Assembly (NCBI RefSeq): GCF_013170805.1
Contig: NZ_CP051293.1
Span: 3,912,001 to 3,976,000, forward strand
Source of the DNA: Mesorhizobium sp. NZP2077
GTDB taxonomy: Bacteria > Pseudomonadota > Alphaproteobacteria > Rhizobiales > Rhizobiaceae
DNA: 64,000 nucleotides
Direction of reading: 5' to 3'
The notes under the pieces are model-generated. The model made no database searches. It was not told where the DNA came from and worked only from the letters and a program-made list of their open reading frames with translations. Positions 9,713 to 18,675 of this stretch are shown here, piece after piece. The position numbers and the translations under genes were made by a program. The first letter of the stretch is position 1. Every line of letters starts with the position of its first letter.

Positions 9713-12262
9713 ATGCTGTATTTTTCGCGCTTCAAGATGATCCTGATCTGGGTGGCAGTCGCCATCACAGTGATCCTCGCCGCGCCCAATCTGTTCCCCG
9801 CCAGCACGCTGGCCCAGCTGCCGAGCTGGGTGCCGAAGCGGCAGATGACGCTCGGCCTCGATTTGCAGGGCGGTTCGCACATCCTGCTGGAGATGAACCA
9901 GAACGATCTTATCAAGGATCGGCTGGAGACGACGCGTGACGAAATCCGCACGCTGCTGCGCGACGCCAAGATCGGCTATACCGGCCTTGCCGGCACCGGG
10001 CGGACCTTGCAGGTCCGCATCACGGATCCAGCCCAACTCGACGCCGCAAAGATGGCCTTGAAGACCTTGACCGACCCTGTCGCCGCCGGCCTGTTCACTG
10101 GCGGCTCCATCCAGGAAATGTCGCTGGACGAGTCCGAGCCGGGCCTGCTCAAGTTCACCGTCACCGACGCCGGCATCAAATACCGTACGTCCACCGCATT
10201 GGCGCAGTCAATCGAGGTGGTCGAGCGCCGCGTCAACGAACTTGGCACCACCGAGCCCATCGTGCAGCGGCAAGGCGACGACCGCATCCTTGTCCAGGTG
10301 CCCGGCCTGCAGGATCCGCAGCGGCTGAAGGAAATCCTTGGCCAGACCGCGAAGCTGACCTTCCAGATGGTCGACCAGTCGATGCCGGTGCAGGACGCGA
10401 TGAAGGGGCGCCCGCCCGCCGGCTCGTCGGTGCTCTACTCCCAGGACGATCCGCCGGTTCCATATCTGATTGAAAACCGCGTCATCGTTTCGGGCGAGAA
10501 CCTCGTCGACGCGCAAGCGACGTTCAATTCGCAGAACAACGAGCCGGTGGTTTCATTCCGCTTCGATTCGAAGGGCGCCGCGCGCTTTGGCCAGGCGACC
10601 TCGCAGAATGTCGGCAAGCTGTTCGCCATCATCCTCGACAACCAAGTGATTTCGGCGCCGCAGATACGGGAACCAATCCTCGGCGGCACCGGGCAGATAT
10701 CAGGCAATTTCACTGCCCAGAGCGCCAACGATCTCGCCGTGCTCCTGCGCGCCGGCGCGCTGCCGGCAACATTGACGGTGATCGAGGAACGCACTGTCGG
10801 TCCGGGCCTCGGCCAGGATTCGATCCATGCCGGCAAGGTCGCCGGCATCATCGGCTCGATCCTCGTCGTCGCCTTCATGTTCGTCGCCTACGGCTTCCTC
10901 GGTTTCCTCGCCAACATCGCGCTGGCGGTGCACGTGGCGATGATCGTCGGTGTGCTGTCGCTGCTCGGCGCGACGCTGACCTTGCCCGGCATCGCCGGTA
11001 TCGTGCTGACCATCGGCATGGCGGTCGATTCCAACGTGCTGATCTACGAACGCATCCGCGAGGAACGACGTGCCGGCCGCTCCGTGATCCAGGCGATCGA
11101 CACCGGTTTCACCAAGGCGCTGGCGACCATCGTCGATTCCAACGTCACATCGCTGATCGCCACCGTGGTGCTGTTCTATCTCGGCACCGGACCGGTGAAG
11201 GGCTTCGCCATCACCTACGCCATCGGCATCTTGACCACGGTCTTCACCGCTTTCACCTTCACCCGCCTGCTGGTCTCGATCTGGCTGCGTCGGGCTCGCC
11301 CGAAGGAGTTGCCGAAGGCGCCGGTGACTTTCATTCCGCCAGGCACCAAAATTCCCTTCATGGGTATCCGCCGGTGGACGTTCGCGCTGTCGAGCACATT
11401 ATCGATTCTGTCGGTCGTGCTGTTCATGACCGTCGGCATCAATTACGGCATCGATTTCAAGGGTGGTTCGCTGATCGAGGTGCAGTCCAAGAGCGGTGAT
11501 GCCAATCTTGGTGACATCCGCAACCGATTGACGGAACTCAACATCGGCGAAGTGCAGGTGCAGCAGTTCGGCGCGCCGAATGACGTGTTGATCCGCGTCG
11601 GTACGCAAGATGCCGGTGAAAATGCCGAGCAGACCGTGATCGACAAGGTGCGCGGTGAGTTGCAGGACCAGTATGATTTCCGCCGCGTCGAAGTGGTGGG
11701 TCCGACCGTTTCGGGCGAACTGGCCAAGCAAGGCACCATCGCGATGATCGTCGCGCTGGTCGGCATCCTGGTCTATGTCTGGTTCCGTTTCGAATGGCAG
11801 TTCGCTGTCGGTGCTATCATCGCGACGGTGCACGATGTGGTCATGACGCTCGGCTTCTTCGTCATCAGCGGGCTTGAATTCAATCAGTCATCGCTGGCGG
11901 CAATCCTGACCATCATCGGCTATTCGCTGAACGACACGATCGTCGTCTATGACCGTGTTCGAGAGGATCTGCGAAAATACAAGCGAATGCCGCTGCCGCA
12001 GCTTCTTAACAACGCCATTAACGAGACGCTGTCGAGAACGACGCTGACGTCCGTGACGACCAGCTTGGCGCTGTTGGCGCTGGTGCTGTTCGGCGGTGAG
12101 GTGATCCGCTCGTTCACGCTGGCGATGCTGTTCGGCGTTGTCTTCGGCACCTATTCGTCGATCTTCATCGCCGCACCATTGCTGATCCTGTTCAAGCTGC
12201 GGCCGCAGGCTTCAGCCGACGAGGAGAAGCCGGTCAGCGGCGGCAAGGCGGTCGCGACCTGA
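9713..12262 (+). CDS. secDF: Protein translocase fusion SecDF
   Basis: SecD and SecF use the proton gradient to pull exported chains through SecYEG. Here both are fused into one 849-residue polypeptide. The SecD half includes the LGLDLQGGSHILLEM motif, the P1 periplasmic domain and a six-helix RND block with AVDSNVLIYERIREE. The SecF half starts near residue 545 with GINYGIDFKGGSLIEV and ends with a second six-helix block containing YSLNDTIVVYDRVREDLRKY. The fusion is seen in a number of alphaproteobacteria. Confidence 0.96.
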   Translation: MLYFSRFKMILIWVAVAITVILAAPNLFPASTLAQLPSWVPKRQMTLGLDLQGGSHILLEMNQNDLIKDRLETTRDEIRTLLRDAKIGYTGLAGTGRTLQVRITDPAQLDAAKMALKTLTDPVAAGLFTGGSIQEMSLDESEPGLLKFTVTDAGIKYRTSTALAQSIEVVERRVNELGTTEPIVQRQGDDRILVQVPGLQDPQRLKEILGQTAKLTFQMVDQSMPVQDAMKGRPPAGSSVLYSQDDPPVPYLIENRVIVSGENLVDAQATFNSQNNEPVVSFRFDSKGAARFGQATSQNVGKLFAIILDNQVISAPQIREPILGGTGQISGNFTAQSANDLAVLLRAGALPATLTVIEERTVGPGLGQDSIHAGKVAGIIGSILVVAFMFVAYGFLGFLANIALAVHVAMIVGVLSLLGATLTLPGIAGIVLTIGMAVDSNVLIYERIREERRAGRSVIQAIDTGFTKALATIVDSNVTSLIATVVLFYLGTGPVKGFAITYAIGILTTVFTAFTFTRLLVSIWLRRARPKELPKAPVTFIPPGTKIPFMGIRRWTFALSSTLSILSVVLFMTVGINYGIDFKGGSLIEVQSKSGDANLGDIRNRLTELNIGEVQVQQFGAPNDVLIRVGTQDAGENAEQTVIDKVRGELQDQYDFRRVEVVGPTVSGELAKQGTIAMIVALVGILVYVWFRFEWQFAVGAIIATVHDVVMTLGFFVISGLEFNQSSLAAILTIIGYSLNDTIVVYDRVREDLRKYKRMPLPQLLNNAINETLSRTTLTSVTTSLALLALVLFGGEVIRSFTLAMLFGVVFGTYSSIFIAAPLLILFKLRPQASADEEKPVSGGKAVAT

Positions 12263-12287
12263 CGCGCGGCCCCGAAGGGGTGACAGA

Positions 12288-12683
12288 GTGGTGACCGGCA
12301 AAGGCATTGTCATCCGCGAGGCGCATTTCCCTGGCCGCGCGCCAATCGAGGCCTACGGCAATGGCGGGTTCCGCTTTGCCGACATGTCGCATCGCGGCTC
12401 GCTGCTATGCCTGCCCACAGGCATCCATGGCTGGGAGCCGGCAGATCCCCTGGCGCTTACCGTCGCGGATTTCGATAGGCTGCTGGCAGAGGCCGGCAAG
12501 GTTGAGATCCTGCTGGTCGGCATGGGCAGGGATTTGAGGCCATTGCCGGCGGCGCTGCGAGCGGCGCTGAAGGAAGCGGGCATTGCGTCCGATCCGATGT
12601 CGACGGGTGCGGCGGTGCGGACCTACAATGTCCTGCTGGCGGAAGACCGCGCCGTGGCTGCCGCGCTCATCGCCGTCGATTGA
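12288..12683 (+). CDS. Mth938-like domain protein (NDUFAF3/AAMDC family)
   Basis: This 131-residue protein is a single Mth938-type domain, recognisable from the EAYGNGGFRFADMSHRGSLL opening and the LLVGMGRDLRPLPAAL core. The family includes the mitochondrial complex I assembly factor NDUFAF3. It lies 25 bp after secDF and one base before the next gene, so all three are probably co-transcribed. The bacterial function is not established; a role in membrane-complex assembly is inferred from the human homologue and the Sec neighbours. Confidence 0.85.
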   Translation: MVTGKGIVIREAHFPGRAPIEAYGNGGFRFADMSHRGSLLCLPTGIHGWEPADPLALTVADFDRLLAEAGKVEILLVGMGRDLRPLPAALRAALKEAGIASDPMSTGAAVRTYNVLLAEDRAVAAALIAVD

Positions 12684-12684
12684 T

Positions 12685-13530
12685 ATGTCGCAGAATGCCA
12701 AAATTGTCATGGACGCGGTGCGCGCCGCCGACCACGACCGCTACCTCACAGCGCTCTATGCGCCGGCCGAAAAGCGCGATGCGCTGTTTTCGCTTTACGC
12801 TTTCAATGCCGAAATCGCCGGCATCCGCGACCGCATCCACGAGTCGTTGCCGGGCGAGGTACGGCTGCAATGGTGGCGTGACCTCATCGCCGCCGACAAT
12901 GATGGCGCAGGCATTGGCCATCCCGTCGCCGATACGCTGAAAGCGACAATTTCCGCCCATCGCCTGCCAAAGCTGGCGTTCGACAACATGCTCGAAGCGC
13001 GCATCTTCGATCTCTACGACGATCCGATGCCGTCGCGCACGGATCTGGAAGGCTATTGCGGCGAGACGGCGGCCGCGCTCATCCAGCTTGCGGCGATGGT
13101 GCTCGATCCCGTCGAGGCGCCTCGCTTTGCCGAACTGGCGGGCAGGGCGGGCTGTGCGCAGGCGATGACCGGCCTCTTGCTTCTGTTGCCGCGGCACCGC
13201 AAGCGCGGGCAGTGTTTTATCCCGGCCGACATTCTGGCGGCGGCGGGGTCTTCGTCGGAAGAGTTCGTTGCCGGCGATGGCGGGCCTGGCGCGGAGCGCG
13301 CCTTGGCGGCTTTGGCCGCGCTGGCGCGCGAACACCTTTCCGCTTTCGAGCGGGGCGCTGCCGCGCTGCCGGTGTCGTTGCGTCCGGCATTCCTGCCACT
13401 GGCCCTTTCGCGTGCCTATCTCGACAAAATGGAAGGCTCTCGCCCGCTCGAGGGCGTCGTGCGGCTATCCGCCTTGCGCCGGCATTGGCTGCTGTTGCGG
13501 CGGGCGAGCAAGGGCTGGCCCGCACTTTGA
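12685..13530 (+). CDS. Squalene/phytoene synthase family protein (NDUFAF6-like)
   Basis: The 281-residue protein has the trans-isoprenyl synthase fold signature: YLTALYAPAEKRDALFSLYA near the N-terminus, then RLQWWRDLI and YCGETAAALIQL. There is no carotenoid or hopanoid gene nearby, and pairing with an Mth938 gene recalls the mitochondrial complex I factors NDUFAF6 and NDUFAF3. I therefore leave the enzymatic activity open. The start is the ATG one base after the Mth938 stop; an extension to 12583 is a shadow of that gene. Confidence 0.8.
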   Translation: MSQNAKIVMDAVRAADHDRYLTALYAPAEKRDALFSLYAFNAEIAGIRDRIHESLPGEVRLQWWRDLIAADNDGAGIGHPVADTLKATISAHRLPKLAFDNMLEARIFDLYDDPMPSRTDLEGYCGETAAALIQLAAMVLDPVEAPRFAELAGRAGCAQAMTGLLLLLPRHRKRGQCFIPADILAAAGSSSEEFVAGDGGPGAERALAALAALAREHLSAFERGAAALPVSLRPAFLPLALSRAYLDKMEGSRPLEGVVRLSALRRHWLLLRRASKGWPAL

Positions 13531-13609
13531 CGTAAACGTCATTCGTGTTAAGGATTCGGCCGCGCCGAGAACTGTCGCCAAAGACGACAGGCCGGCCCGG
13601 AGGAAATCC

Positions 13610-14044
13610 ATGAGCCTGCCCGTTCTGGTCGCGATCGTCGTCCTTGGCATTGCGCTGTCGGTTGCCGCGGTGCATTTTACCGGCGGTAGCAAGACGGCCA
13701 CGCTGGCCAATGCGGATCAGGCGTTGAGCCGTTTCGCCGAGGATTACCCTGACGAGATGGCTGCGATAGTCCGCCTGACGGCGGATGCCAAAACAGCATT
13801 TCTGGACCTTGGACGAGGGCGCGTCGGCATCGTTCACAGCATCGGCGACTGCTTTTTGACCCGTATGGTCACGGCTGACGACGCAAAGGTGTCCAGCGCT
13901 AACGAGGCCAACACAATTCAGATGCGTCTGACGGACTTCACCTGGAATGGCGGCCGCTTCCGCTTCGCCAATGCCGGCGATGCACAGGCCTTGCTGAACG
14001 TTCTCGGGCCGCACGATGCAAATTCGGCCAGGGAGGCCGCGTGA
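13610..14044 (+). CDS. Conserved hypothetical membrane-anchored protein
   Basis: This 144-residue protein of unknown function has one N-terminal membrane helix (LPVLVAIVVLGIALSVAAV) and a soluble domain with a LGRGRVGIVHSIGDCF segment. A clear ribosome site (GGAGG) precedes the ATG. Its TGA overlaps the start of the sterol-desaturase-like gene, which suggests a two-gene operon. Confidence 0.7.
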   Translation: MSLPVLVAIVVLGIALSVAAVHFTGGSKTATLANADQALSRFAEDYPDEMAAIVRLTADAKTAFLDLGRGRVGIVHSIGDCFLTRMVTADDAKVSSANEANTIQMRLTDFTWNGGRFRFANAGDAQALLNVLGPHDANSAREAA

Positions 14045-14994
14045 TGGACAGTTATGATTTTCCGCAGGTCACCCAGCTGGCCATTCCGTTCTTCGTCGCC
14101 GCCATCCTGATCGAGCTCTGGCTGGTGCGCACAGGCCGCGCGAAAGGCTCGTTCGAGACGCGCGACACGCTGACCAGCCTGATGATGGGCACCGGCAATG
14201 TCGTCGCCGGGCTGCTGCTTGGCGTTGTGTCCTACTGGGCGCTGCTGTGGCTGTGGCAGTTCCGCGTCTTCAATCTCGGCCTGTCGGTCTGGGTGTTCCT
14301 GGCCGCCTTCCTGCTCGATGATCTGCGCTACTACGTCTACCACCGCATCGCGCACCGGGTGCGCTGGGTGTGGGCTGAGCACGTCAACCATCATTCCAGC
14401 CAGCACTACAATCTGTCGACGGCGCTGCGGCAAAGCTGGACCGGCCTGTTCACCTTCATGTTCGTGCTGCAGGCGCCGCTGGTGCTGCTCGGCTTCCATC
14501 CGGCGGTGATTGCCTTCACCTTCGGCTTCAACCTGGTCTGGCAGTTCTGGATCCACACCGAGACGATCGGCAAGATGTGGGGCTGGTTCGAACTCATCTT
14601 CAACACGCCCTCGCATCACCGCGTCCACCACGCCACCAATCCGCGCTATCTCGATGCCAATTATGCCGGCACGCTGATCATCTGGGACCGCATGTTCGGC
14701 ACCTTCGTCGATGAGCTGGAGGAGGACCGGCCGCGCTACGGCATCGTCAAGAATCTCGGCACCTTCAACGCGCTGAAAGTCGCCTTTCACGAGTGGATCG
14801 GCATGTTCAGGGATGCCTTCGCGCCGGGGCTGACCTTGAGTGATCGCCTGAATTACCTGATCAAGCCACCGGGCTGGAGCCATGATGGTTCGCGCGACAC
14901 ATCGGAAAGCCTGAAGGCCGCCTATGTCAGGCGAAATCCGGGTGAGGCTGGCAAGCCGGGGTTGCCGATGGCAGGTGCCGAGCCAGCCAAATAA
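14044..14994 (+). CDS. Sterol desaturase / fatty acid hydroxylase family membrane protein
   Basis: This is a di-iron membrane oxygenase of the fatty acid hydroxylase superfamily. Its histidine boxes are complete: HRIAH, HVNHH and HHRVHH with a later H-rich stretch near NPRYLDANYAGTLIIWDRMF. About five membrane helices surround them. The substrate cannot be told from the sequence; lipids such as ornithine lipids or hopanoids are possible. The ATG at 14044 follows GGGAGG at a good distance; a GTG three bases upstream is also in frame. It converges with trmFO, only 6 bp apart. Confidence 0.82.
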   Translation: MDSYDFPQVTQLAIPFFVAAILIELWLVRTGRAKGSFETRDTLTSLMMGTGNVVAGLLLGVVSYWALLWLWQFRVFNLGLSVWVFLAAFLLDDLRYYVYHRIAHRVRWVWAEHVNHHSSQHYNLSTALRQSWTGLFTFMFVLQAPLVLLGFHPAVIAFTFGFNLVWQFWIHTETIGKMWGWFELIFNTPSHHRVHHATNPRYLDANYAGTLIIWDRMFGTFVDELEEDRPRYGIVKNLGTFNALKVAFHEWIGMFRDAFAPGLTLSDRLNYLIKPPGWSHDGSRDTSESLKAAYVRRNPGEAGKPGLPMAGAEPAK

Positions 14995-15000
14995 GGGTTC

Positions 15001-16419
15001 TCATTCTGCGGCCTCGGCAGTTTCTGGCTGCGCCGGCAATCCCAACCATTGCCGACAGTCGGTGCGCGCACGCGACGTGATCGCATGTCTTTTAGCAACC
15101 GTCTTGTCCTTGCCGCGCAGACGCTTGCGTTCGACCTTCACCGCTTCCACTGGCGGGAACAGGCCGAAATTGACATTCATCGGTTGGAAGGAGCGCTTTC
15201 CCGGTTCGTCCTCGGAAACGATATGGCCCCCGGTGATGTGGTTGAGCAGGGCGCCGAAGGCCGTGGTCAGCGGCGGCAGCGAGGGTGCCTGGCCGACCCT
15301 CTCGGCGGCGGCGAAGCGGCCGGCGAGCAGGCCAATGGCAGCGCTTTCGACATAGCCCTCGCACCCGGTGATCTGGCCGGCAAAGCGCAAGCCCGGGCGC
15401 GATTTCAACTGCAGCGAAGCGTCGAGCAAGGTCGGCGAATTGATGTAGGTGTTGCGGTGCAGTCCGCCGAGGCGAGCGAAGTCGGCGTTTTCCAGGCCCG
15501 GAATGGTGCGGAACACGCGGACCTGTTCTGCGTGCTTGAGCTTGGTCTGGAAGCCGACCATGTTGTAGAGCGTGCCCAGCGCATTGTCCTGCCGCAGCTG
15601 GACGACGGCATAGGCCTTTACCGTCGGGTTGTGCGCATTGGTCAGCCCCATCGGCTTCATCGGCCCGTAGCGCAGCGTCTCGACGCCGCGTTCGGCCATG
15701 ATCTCGATCGGCAGGCAGCCGTCGAAATAGGGCGTGCCTTCCCATTGCTTGAACTCGGTCTTCTGGCCGTCGACCAGCGCCTGAACGAAGGCAAAGTACT
15801 GGTCCTTGTCCATCGGACAGTTGATGTAGTCCTTGCCGGTGCCGCCCGGTCCGACCTTGTCGTAGCGTGACTGGAACCAGCAAATGTCCATGTCGATCGT
15901 GTCGAAATGGATGATCGGGGCGATGGCGTCGAAGAAGGCCAGCGCATCGGCGCCGGTTGCTTCGGCGATCGACTGTGCAAGCGAAGGCGCGGTCAGCGGG
16001 CCTGTGGCGATGATCGCCTGGTCCCAGTCGGCCGGCGGCAGGCCGGGCACTTCCTCGCGCTGGATGGTGATCAGCGGGTGCGCTTCGAGCTTTTTCGTCA
16101 CCGCTTCGGAGAAACCGTCGCGGTCGACGGCGAGCGCGCCGCCGGCCGGCACCTGGTTGGCGTCGCCGGCGCTCATAATCAACGAGCCGGCCAACCGCAT
16201 CTCGGCATGCAGCAGGCCGACGGCGTTGTTTTCGGCATCGTCGGAGCGGAAGGAATTGGAACAGACGAGTTCGGCCAGGCCATCGGTTTTGTGCGCGTCC
16301 GTACCGCGAACCGGGCGCATTTCATGCAGCACGACGGGGACGCCGGCTTGCGCTGCCTGCCATGCGGCTTCTGAACCAGCGAGACCGCCGCCAATGACGT
16401 GGATAGGGTTTTTGCTCAT
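15001..16419 (-). CDS. trmFO: Methylenetetrahydrofolate-tRNA-(uracil-5-)-methyltransferase TrmFO
   Basis: TrmFO makes m5U54 in the T-loop of tRNAs with methylenetetrahydrofolate and FAD. The 472-residue protein begins with the FAD-binding dinucleotide motif [18 protein letters not shown], followed by [15 protein letters not shown] and [12 protein letters not shown]. The later catalytic-region segments [20 protein letters not shown] and GGHIVSEDE are present. I chose ATG 16419; a longer frame adds 12 unconserved residues. Downstream of the sRNA array on the same strand. Confidence 0.95.
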   Translation of the reverse strand: MSKNPIHVIGGGLAGSEAAWQAAQAGVPVVLHEMRPVRGTDAHKTDGLAELVCSNSFRSDDAENNAVGLLHAEMRLAGSLIMSAGDANQVPAGGALAVDRDGFSEAVTKKLEAHPLITIQREEVPGLPPADWDQAIIATGPLTAPSLAQSIAEATGADALAFFDAIAPIIHFDTIDMDICWFQSRYDKVGPGGTGKDYINCPMDKDQYFAFVQALVDGQKTEFKQWEGTPYFDGCLPIEIMAERGVETLRYGPMKPMGLTNAHNPTVKAYAVVQLRQDNALGTLYNMVGFQTKLKHAEQVRVFRTIPGLENADFARLGGLHRNTYINSPTLLDASLQLKSRPGLRFAGQITGCEGYVESAAIGLLAGRFAAAERVGQAPSLPPLTTAFGALLNHITGGHIVSEDEPGKRSFQPMNVNFGLFPPVEAVKVERKRLRGKDKTVAKRHAITSRARTDCRQWLGLPAQPETAEAAE

Positions 16420-16499
16420 GAGCGCCGGAATAATCGCTTGCCGCCGCGATTGCAATTGTCGTGCTGCGGTAACGGGAAACGCTTGATCCGGAAAGCCTG

Positions 16500-16620
16500 C
16501 CCTGAAAACAACAACACCCGCCGGGGGAGGAGGTCCGGCGGGTGTCGTTTTTGGGGTCGACCCTCGGGAGGAGGTGAAGATCGACCGTATTCGTCATCGC
16601 CGGGGAGGAGGTCGGCTTTG
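16500..16620 (-). ncRNA. Cuckoo-type anti-Shine-Dalgarno sRNA, unit C
   Basis: On the minus strand this unit has three stem-loops whose loops all read ACCTCCTCCC, at plus-strand positions 16603-16612, 16566-16575 and 16525-16534. The last has an 11-bp stem (ACACCCGCCGG / CCGGCGGGTGT at 16514-16545) followed by TGTTGTTTTC and could act as the terminator. The loop mimics the 3' end of 16S rRNA. Such loops, downstream of DUF1127 genes, define the Cuckoo RNA family of Rhizobiales and Rhodobacterales. Strand and ends are inferred. Confidence 0.75.
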
Positions 16621-16678
16621 ACGAAATCTCTTTCGCGTTTTGAAAAGGGGCGAAACCCCTTGGAGCAAGATACATTTT

Positions 16679-16799
16679 GCTCCGGAGAGACAGCGCCCGC
16701 CGCGGGAGGAGGTGCGGCGGGCGCCGTTTGGTTGGCCAACCCTCGGGAGGAGGTGAAGGTCCGGCCTATTCGTCATCGCCGGGGAGGAGGTCGGCTCTG
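16679..16799 (-). ncRNA. Cuckoo-type anti-Shine-Dalgarno sRNA, unit B
   Basis: This is the middle unit, exactly 179 bp from unit C. Its three ACCTCCTCCC loops lie at 16782-16791, 16745-16754 and 16704-16713, with the same 37- and 41-bp spacing. The third stem is GCGCCCGCCGC / GCGGCGGGCGC. It is separated from unit C by a GGAGCAAAATGTATCTTGCTCC hairpin and an AAGGGGTTTCGCCCCTT hairpin followed by TT, which may end the transcript or be processing sites. Confidence 0.75.
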
Positions 16800-16857
16800 A
16801 CGAAATCTCTTTCGCATTTCGAAAAGGGGCGAAACCCTTTGGAGCAAAATTCATTTT

Positions 16858-16978
16858 GCTCCGGGGAAACAGCGCCCGCCGCGGGAGGAGGTGCGGCGGG
16901 CGCCGTTTTGGTGGTCAACCCTCGGGAGGAGGATAAGGGCTGACCGTTCGCTGGAGGTCGGGGAGGAGGTCGACCCCA
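16858..16978 (-). ncRNA. Cuckoo-type anti-Shine-Dalgarno sRNA, unit A
   Basis: This is the unit nearest the DUF1127 genes. The loops lie at 16961-16970, 16924-16933 (here TCCTCCTCCC, one base different) and 16883-16892. It starts only about 12 bp after the stop of the nearer DUF1127 gene, so the sRNAs are probably cut from a DUF1127 read-through transcript. In Rhodobacter sphaeroides the comparable CcsR RNAs are co-transcribed with a DUF1127 gene from a heat-shock sigma promoter. Confidence 0.75.
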
Positions 16979-16989
16979 GCGAAATTCCG

Positions 16990-17130
16990 TTAGATCGCCC
17001 GGCGGGCGATGATCTTGATTTCGTCGCGGACGATACCGAGATCATGCAGCTGACGGTTCGAAAGGCGACCCAGCTCGGTAACCGTCTCGCGATAAACGCG
17101 CCAGTTACGATAGTTGCGGATCAGGTTCAT
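16990..17130 (-). CDS. DUF1127 small protein, copy 1
   Basis: A 46-residue, Arg-rich protein (MNLIRNYRNWRVYRETVTEL, then GRLSNRQLHDLGIVRDEI) with the DUF1127 core LSxRxLxDLGIxRxxI. Short DUF1127 proteins in rhizobia are linked to RNA turnover and phosphate/stress traits; in Rhodobacter the protein encoded beside the CcsR sRNAs affects RNA maturation. It lies directly upstream of the sRNA array on the same strand, 49 bp after copy 2. Confidence 0.9.
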   Translation of the reverse strand: MNLIRNYRNWRVYRETVTELGRLSNRQLHDLGIVRDEIKIIARRAI

Positions 17131-17179
17131 TGTCGTTCTCTTTTCAGAAACTTGTTCGGACCATTCGCGGTCCGAAGAA

Positions 17180-17320
17180 TTAGACCGCCTTGCGAGCGAC
17201 GTAAGGAATGTCGCTGCGGCTGATGCCGAGGTCGGTCAGTTCACGGTTGCTCAGGCGGCTCAGCTCGGACACGGTGTCCCGGTAGCGGCGCCAGTTGCGG
17301 TAGTTGCGGATCAGGTTCAT
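17180..17320 (-). CDS. DUF1127 small protein, copy 2
   Basis: A second 46-residue DUF1127 protein (MNLIRNYRNWRRYRDTVSEL, then SRLSNRELTDLGISRSDI), about two-thirds identical to copy 1 with an identical first ten residues, so the two are tandem duplicates. It is the first gene of the probable DUF1127-DUF1127-sRNA transcript. A GAGAACTACC leader precedes the ATG. No convincing sigma-32 promoter could be placed by eye upstream. Confidence 0.9.
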   Translation of the reverse strand: MNLIRNYRNWRRYRDTVSELSRLSNRELTDLGISRSDIPYVARKAV

Positions 17321-17556
17321 GGTAGTTCTCGTTTCGTCTTTCTTGCGGATCATTCCGTTTGTGTACGAACCATAAATAGGCGGGCCTATATCGATTTAAA
17401 AGCGCTATGGCTGCATGGCAGCAATGCAAATTGTGCAATGCAACATTAACGCGCCTTCACGGACCTGACACAAAGAAGCCAGAATCAGAAAGTGCCGTGG
17501 CGTCAACGGTTTGGCTGGTTCGGCTGAAAAAAACGACCTAGCGGGGGAGGCAGGGG

Positions 17557-18675
17557 ATGGCAGGGTACTCGACACGAGTCAGGTCCGATATTGCGCGATG
17601 GCTTCAGGCAGGCCTGATCGACGCCGCGACAGCCGATTCCCTGACGCGCGACGTCGAGGCCAACGCGCGCACATCACTGAGCTTCGGTTCGATCCTGGCG
17701 ATGATGGCGGCGCTGCTGTTTGGCGCGGCCATCCTGATCTTCGTCGCCGCCAACTGGGACGCCATCCCGCGGCTGGCGCGCGTGGCAGCGTTGTTTGCCA
17801 TCATCTTTGGCGGCTATGTCGGCGGCGCGGTGCTGAAGACGCGCGACCATGCGGCGATCGGCGAAGCCCTGTGGATCGTGGCGGCAGCAGCCTTCGGCGG
17901 TTCGATCGCGCTGATTGGCCAGATGTATCATTTGTCCGGTGACGAGGCGTCCGCGCTGATCACCTGGGGCGCCGGCACGGCGCTGGCGGCTGTCGCGCTG
18001 CGGTCGAACCCGCTGACCGTCGCTTCGGTCGGCATCGCCGATGCCTGGCTGTTCCTCAAAGGATTCGATTATTACAACCGCAGCGACTTTCCGCATGCCT
18101 TCGTCGTCATGGCGGTCGTGCTGTTTGCCATCTCGTTCTGGACCCGCAGCCAGCCGGCGCGGCATCTGATCATCCTGTCGCTGCTCCTCTATCTCGTGCT
18201 GTTGGCCGGCAATCACGCGACGCTGCCGGTGGCGATCCCCCTGGTCATCGTCTCCGTCGTGCTTTTCGCGGCTGCCGTCTTCGCACCGGAGCCGGTCGAG
18301 AGGATCGTTCGGCTCGGCGGCCGCTTGCCCCTGCACGCGCTGCTCGGCTTCCTCACCGGCCTCGCCATCATCCAGTTCGAACTGGCCGACGAGAGCACTT
18401 ACAACAGCGGTTTCACCATTGCTTCGGTTGTTGCGCTGGCGGGCATTGTCGCTGCCATCGTGCTGGCAGGACGGGAGAGCCGCGGATTGCGCTGGCTTGC
18501 CTATCTAGGCTTCGCTTTCGAACTCGCCATGATCTATGTCGTGACCTTGCAATCCATGCTCGATACGGCCGGCTTCTTCCTTGCCGCAGCGGTGCTGCTC
18601 GGCATCCTGGCGATCGTCATCATCCGCGTCGAAAAACGCATGAAGGGTCCGGCCACCGGGGGAGTCGCGGCATGA
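17557..18675 (+). CDS. DUF2157 multi-span membrane protein
   Basis: This 372-residue inner-membrane protein has a soluble N-terminal segment (about 45 residues) followed by roughly ten hydrophobic helices, the DUF2157 layout. Characteristic pieces are FVAANWDAIPRLARV and GQMYHLSGDEASALITWGAG. Its stop overlaps the start of a GDYXXLXY gene (ATGA). The pair recurs in many bacteria but has no known function. Confidence 0.85.
   Translation: MAGYSTRVRSDIARWLQAGLIDAATADSLTRDVEANARTSLSFGSILAMMAALLFGAAILIFVAANWDAIPRLARVAALFAIIFGGYVGGAVLKTRDHAAIGEALWIVAAAAFGGSIALIGQMYHLSGDEASALITWGAGTALAAVALRSNPLTVASVGIADAWLFLKGFDYYNRSDFPHAFVVMAVVLFAISFWTRSQPARHLIILSLLLYLVLLAGNHATLPVAIPLVIVSVVLFAAAVFAPEPVERIVRLGGRLPLHALLGFLTGLAIIQFELADESTYNSGFTIASVVALAGIVAAIVLAGRESRGLRWLAYLGFAFELAMIYVVTLQSMLDTAGFFLAAAVLLGILAIVIIRVEKRMKGPATGGVAA

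Noticed and set aside
16399..16943. Plus-strand open frames in which GGGAGGAGGT could serve as ribosome binding sites
   Set aside because: The frames have no protein-like composition, repeat with the 179-bp period and lack suitable starts after the motif. The symmetrical stems and the DUF1127 context fit minus-strand sRNAs better.
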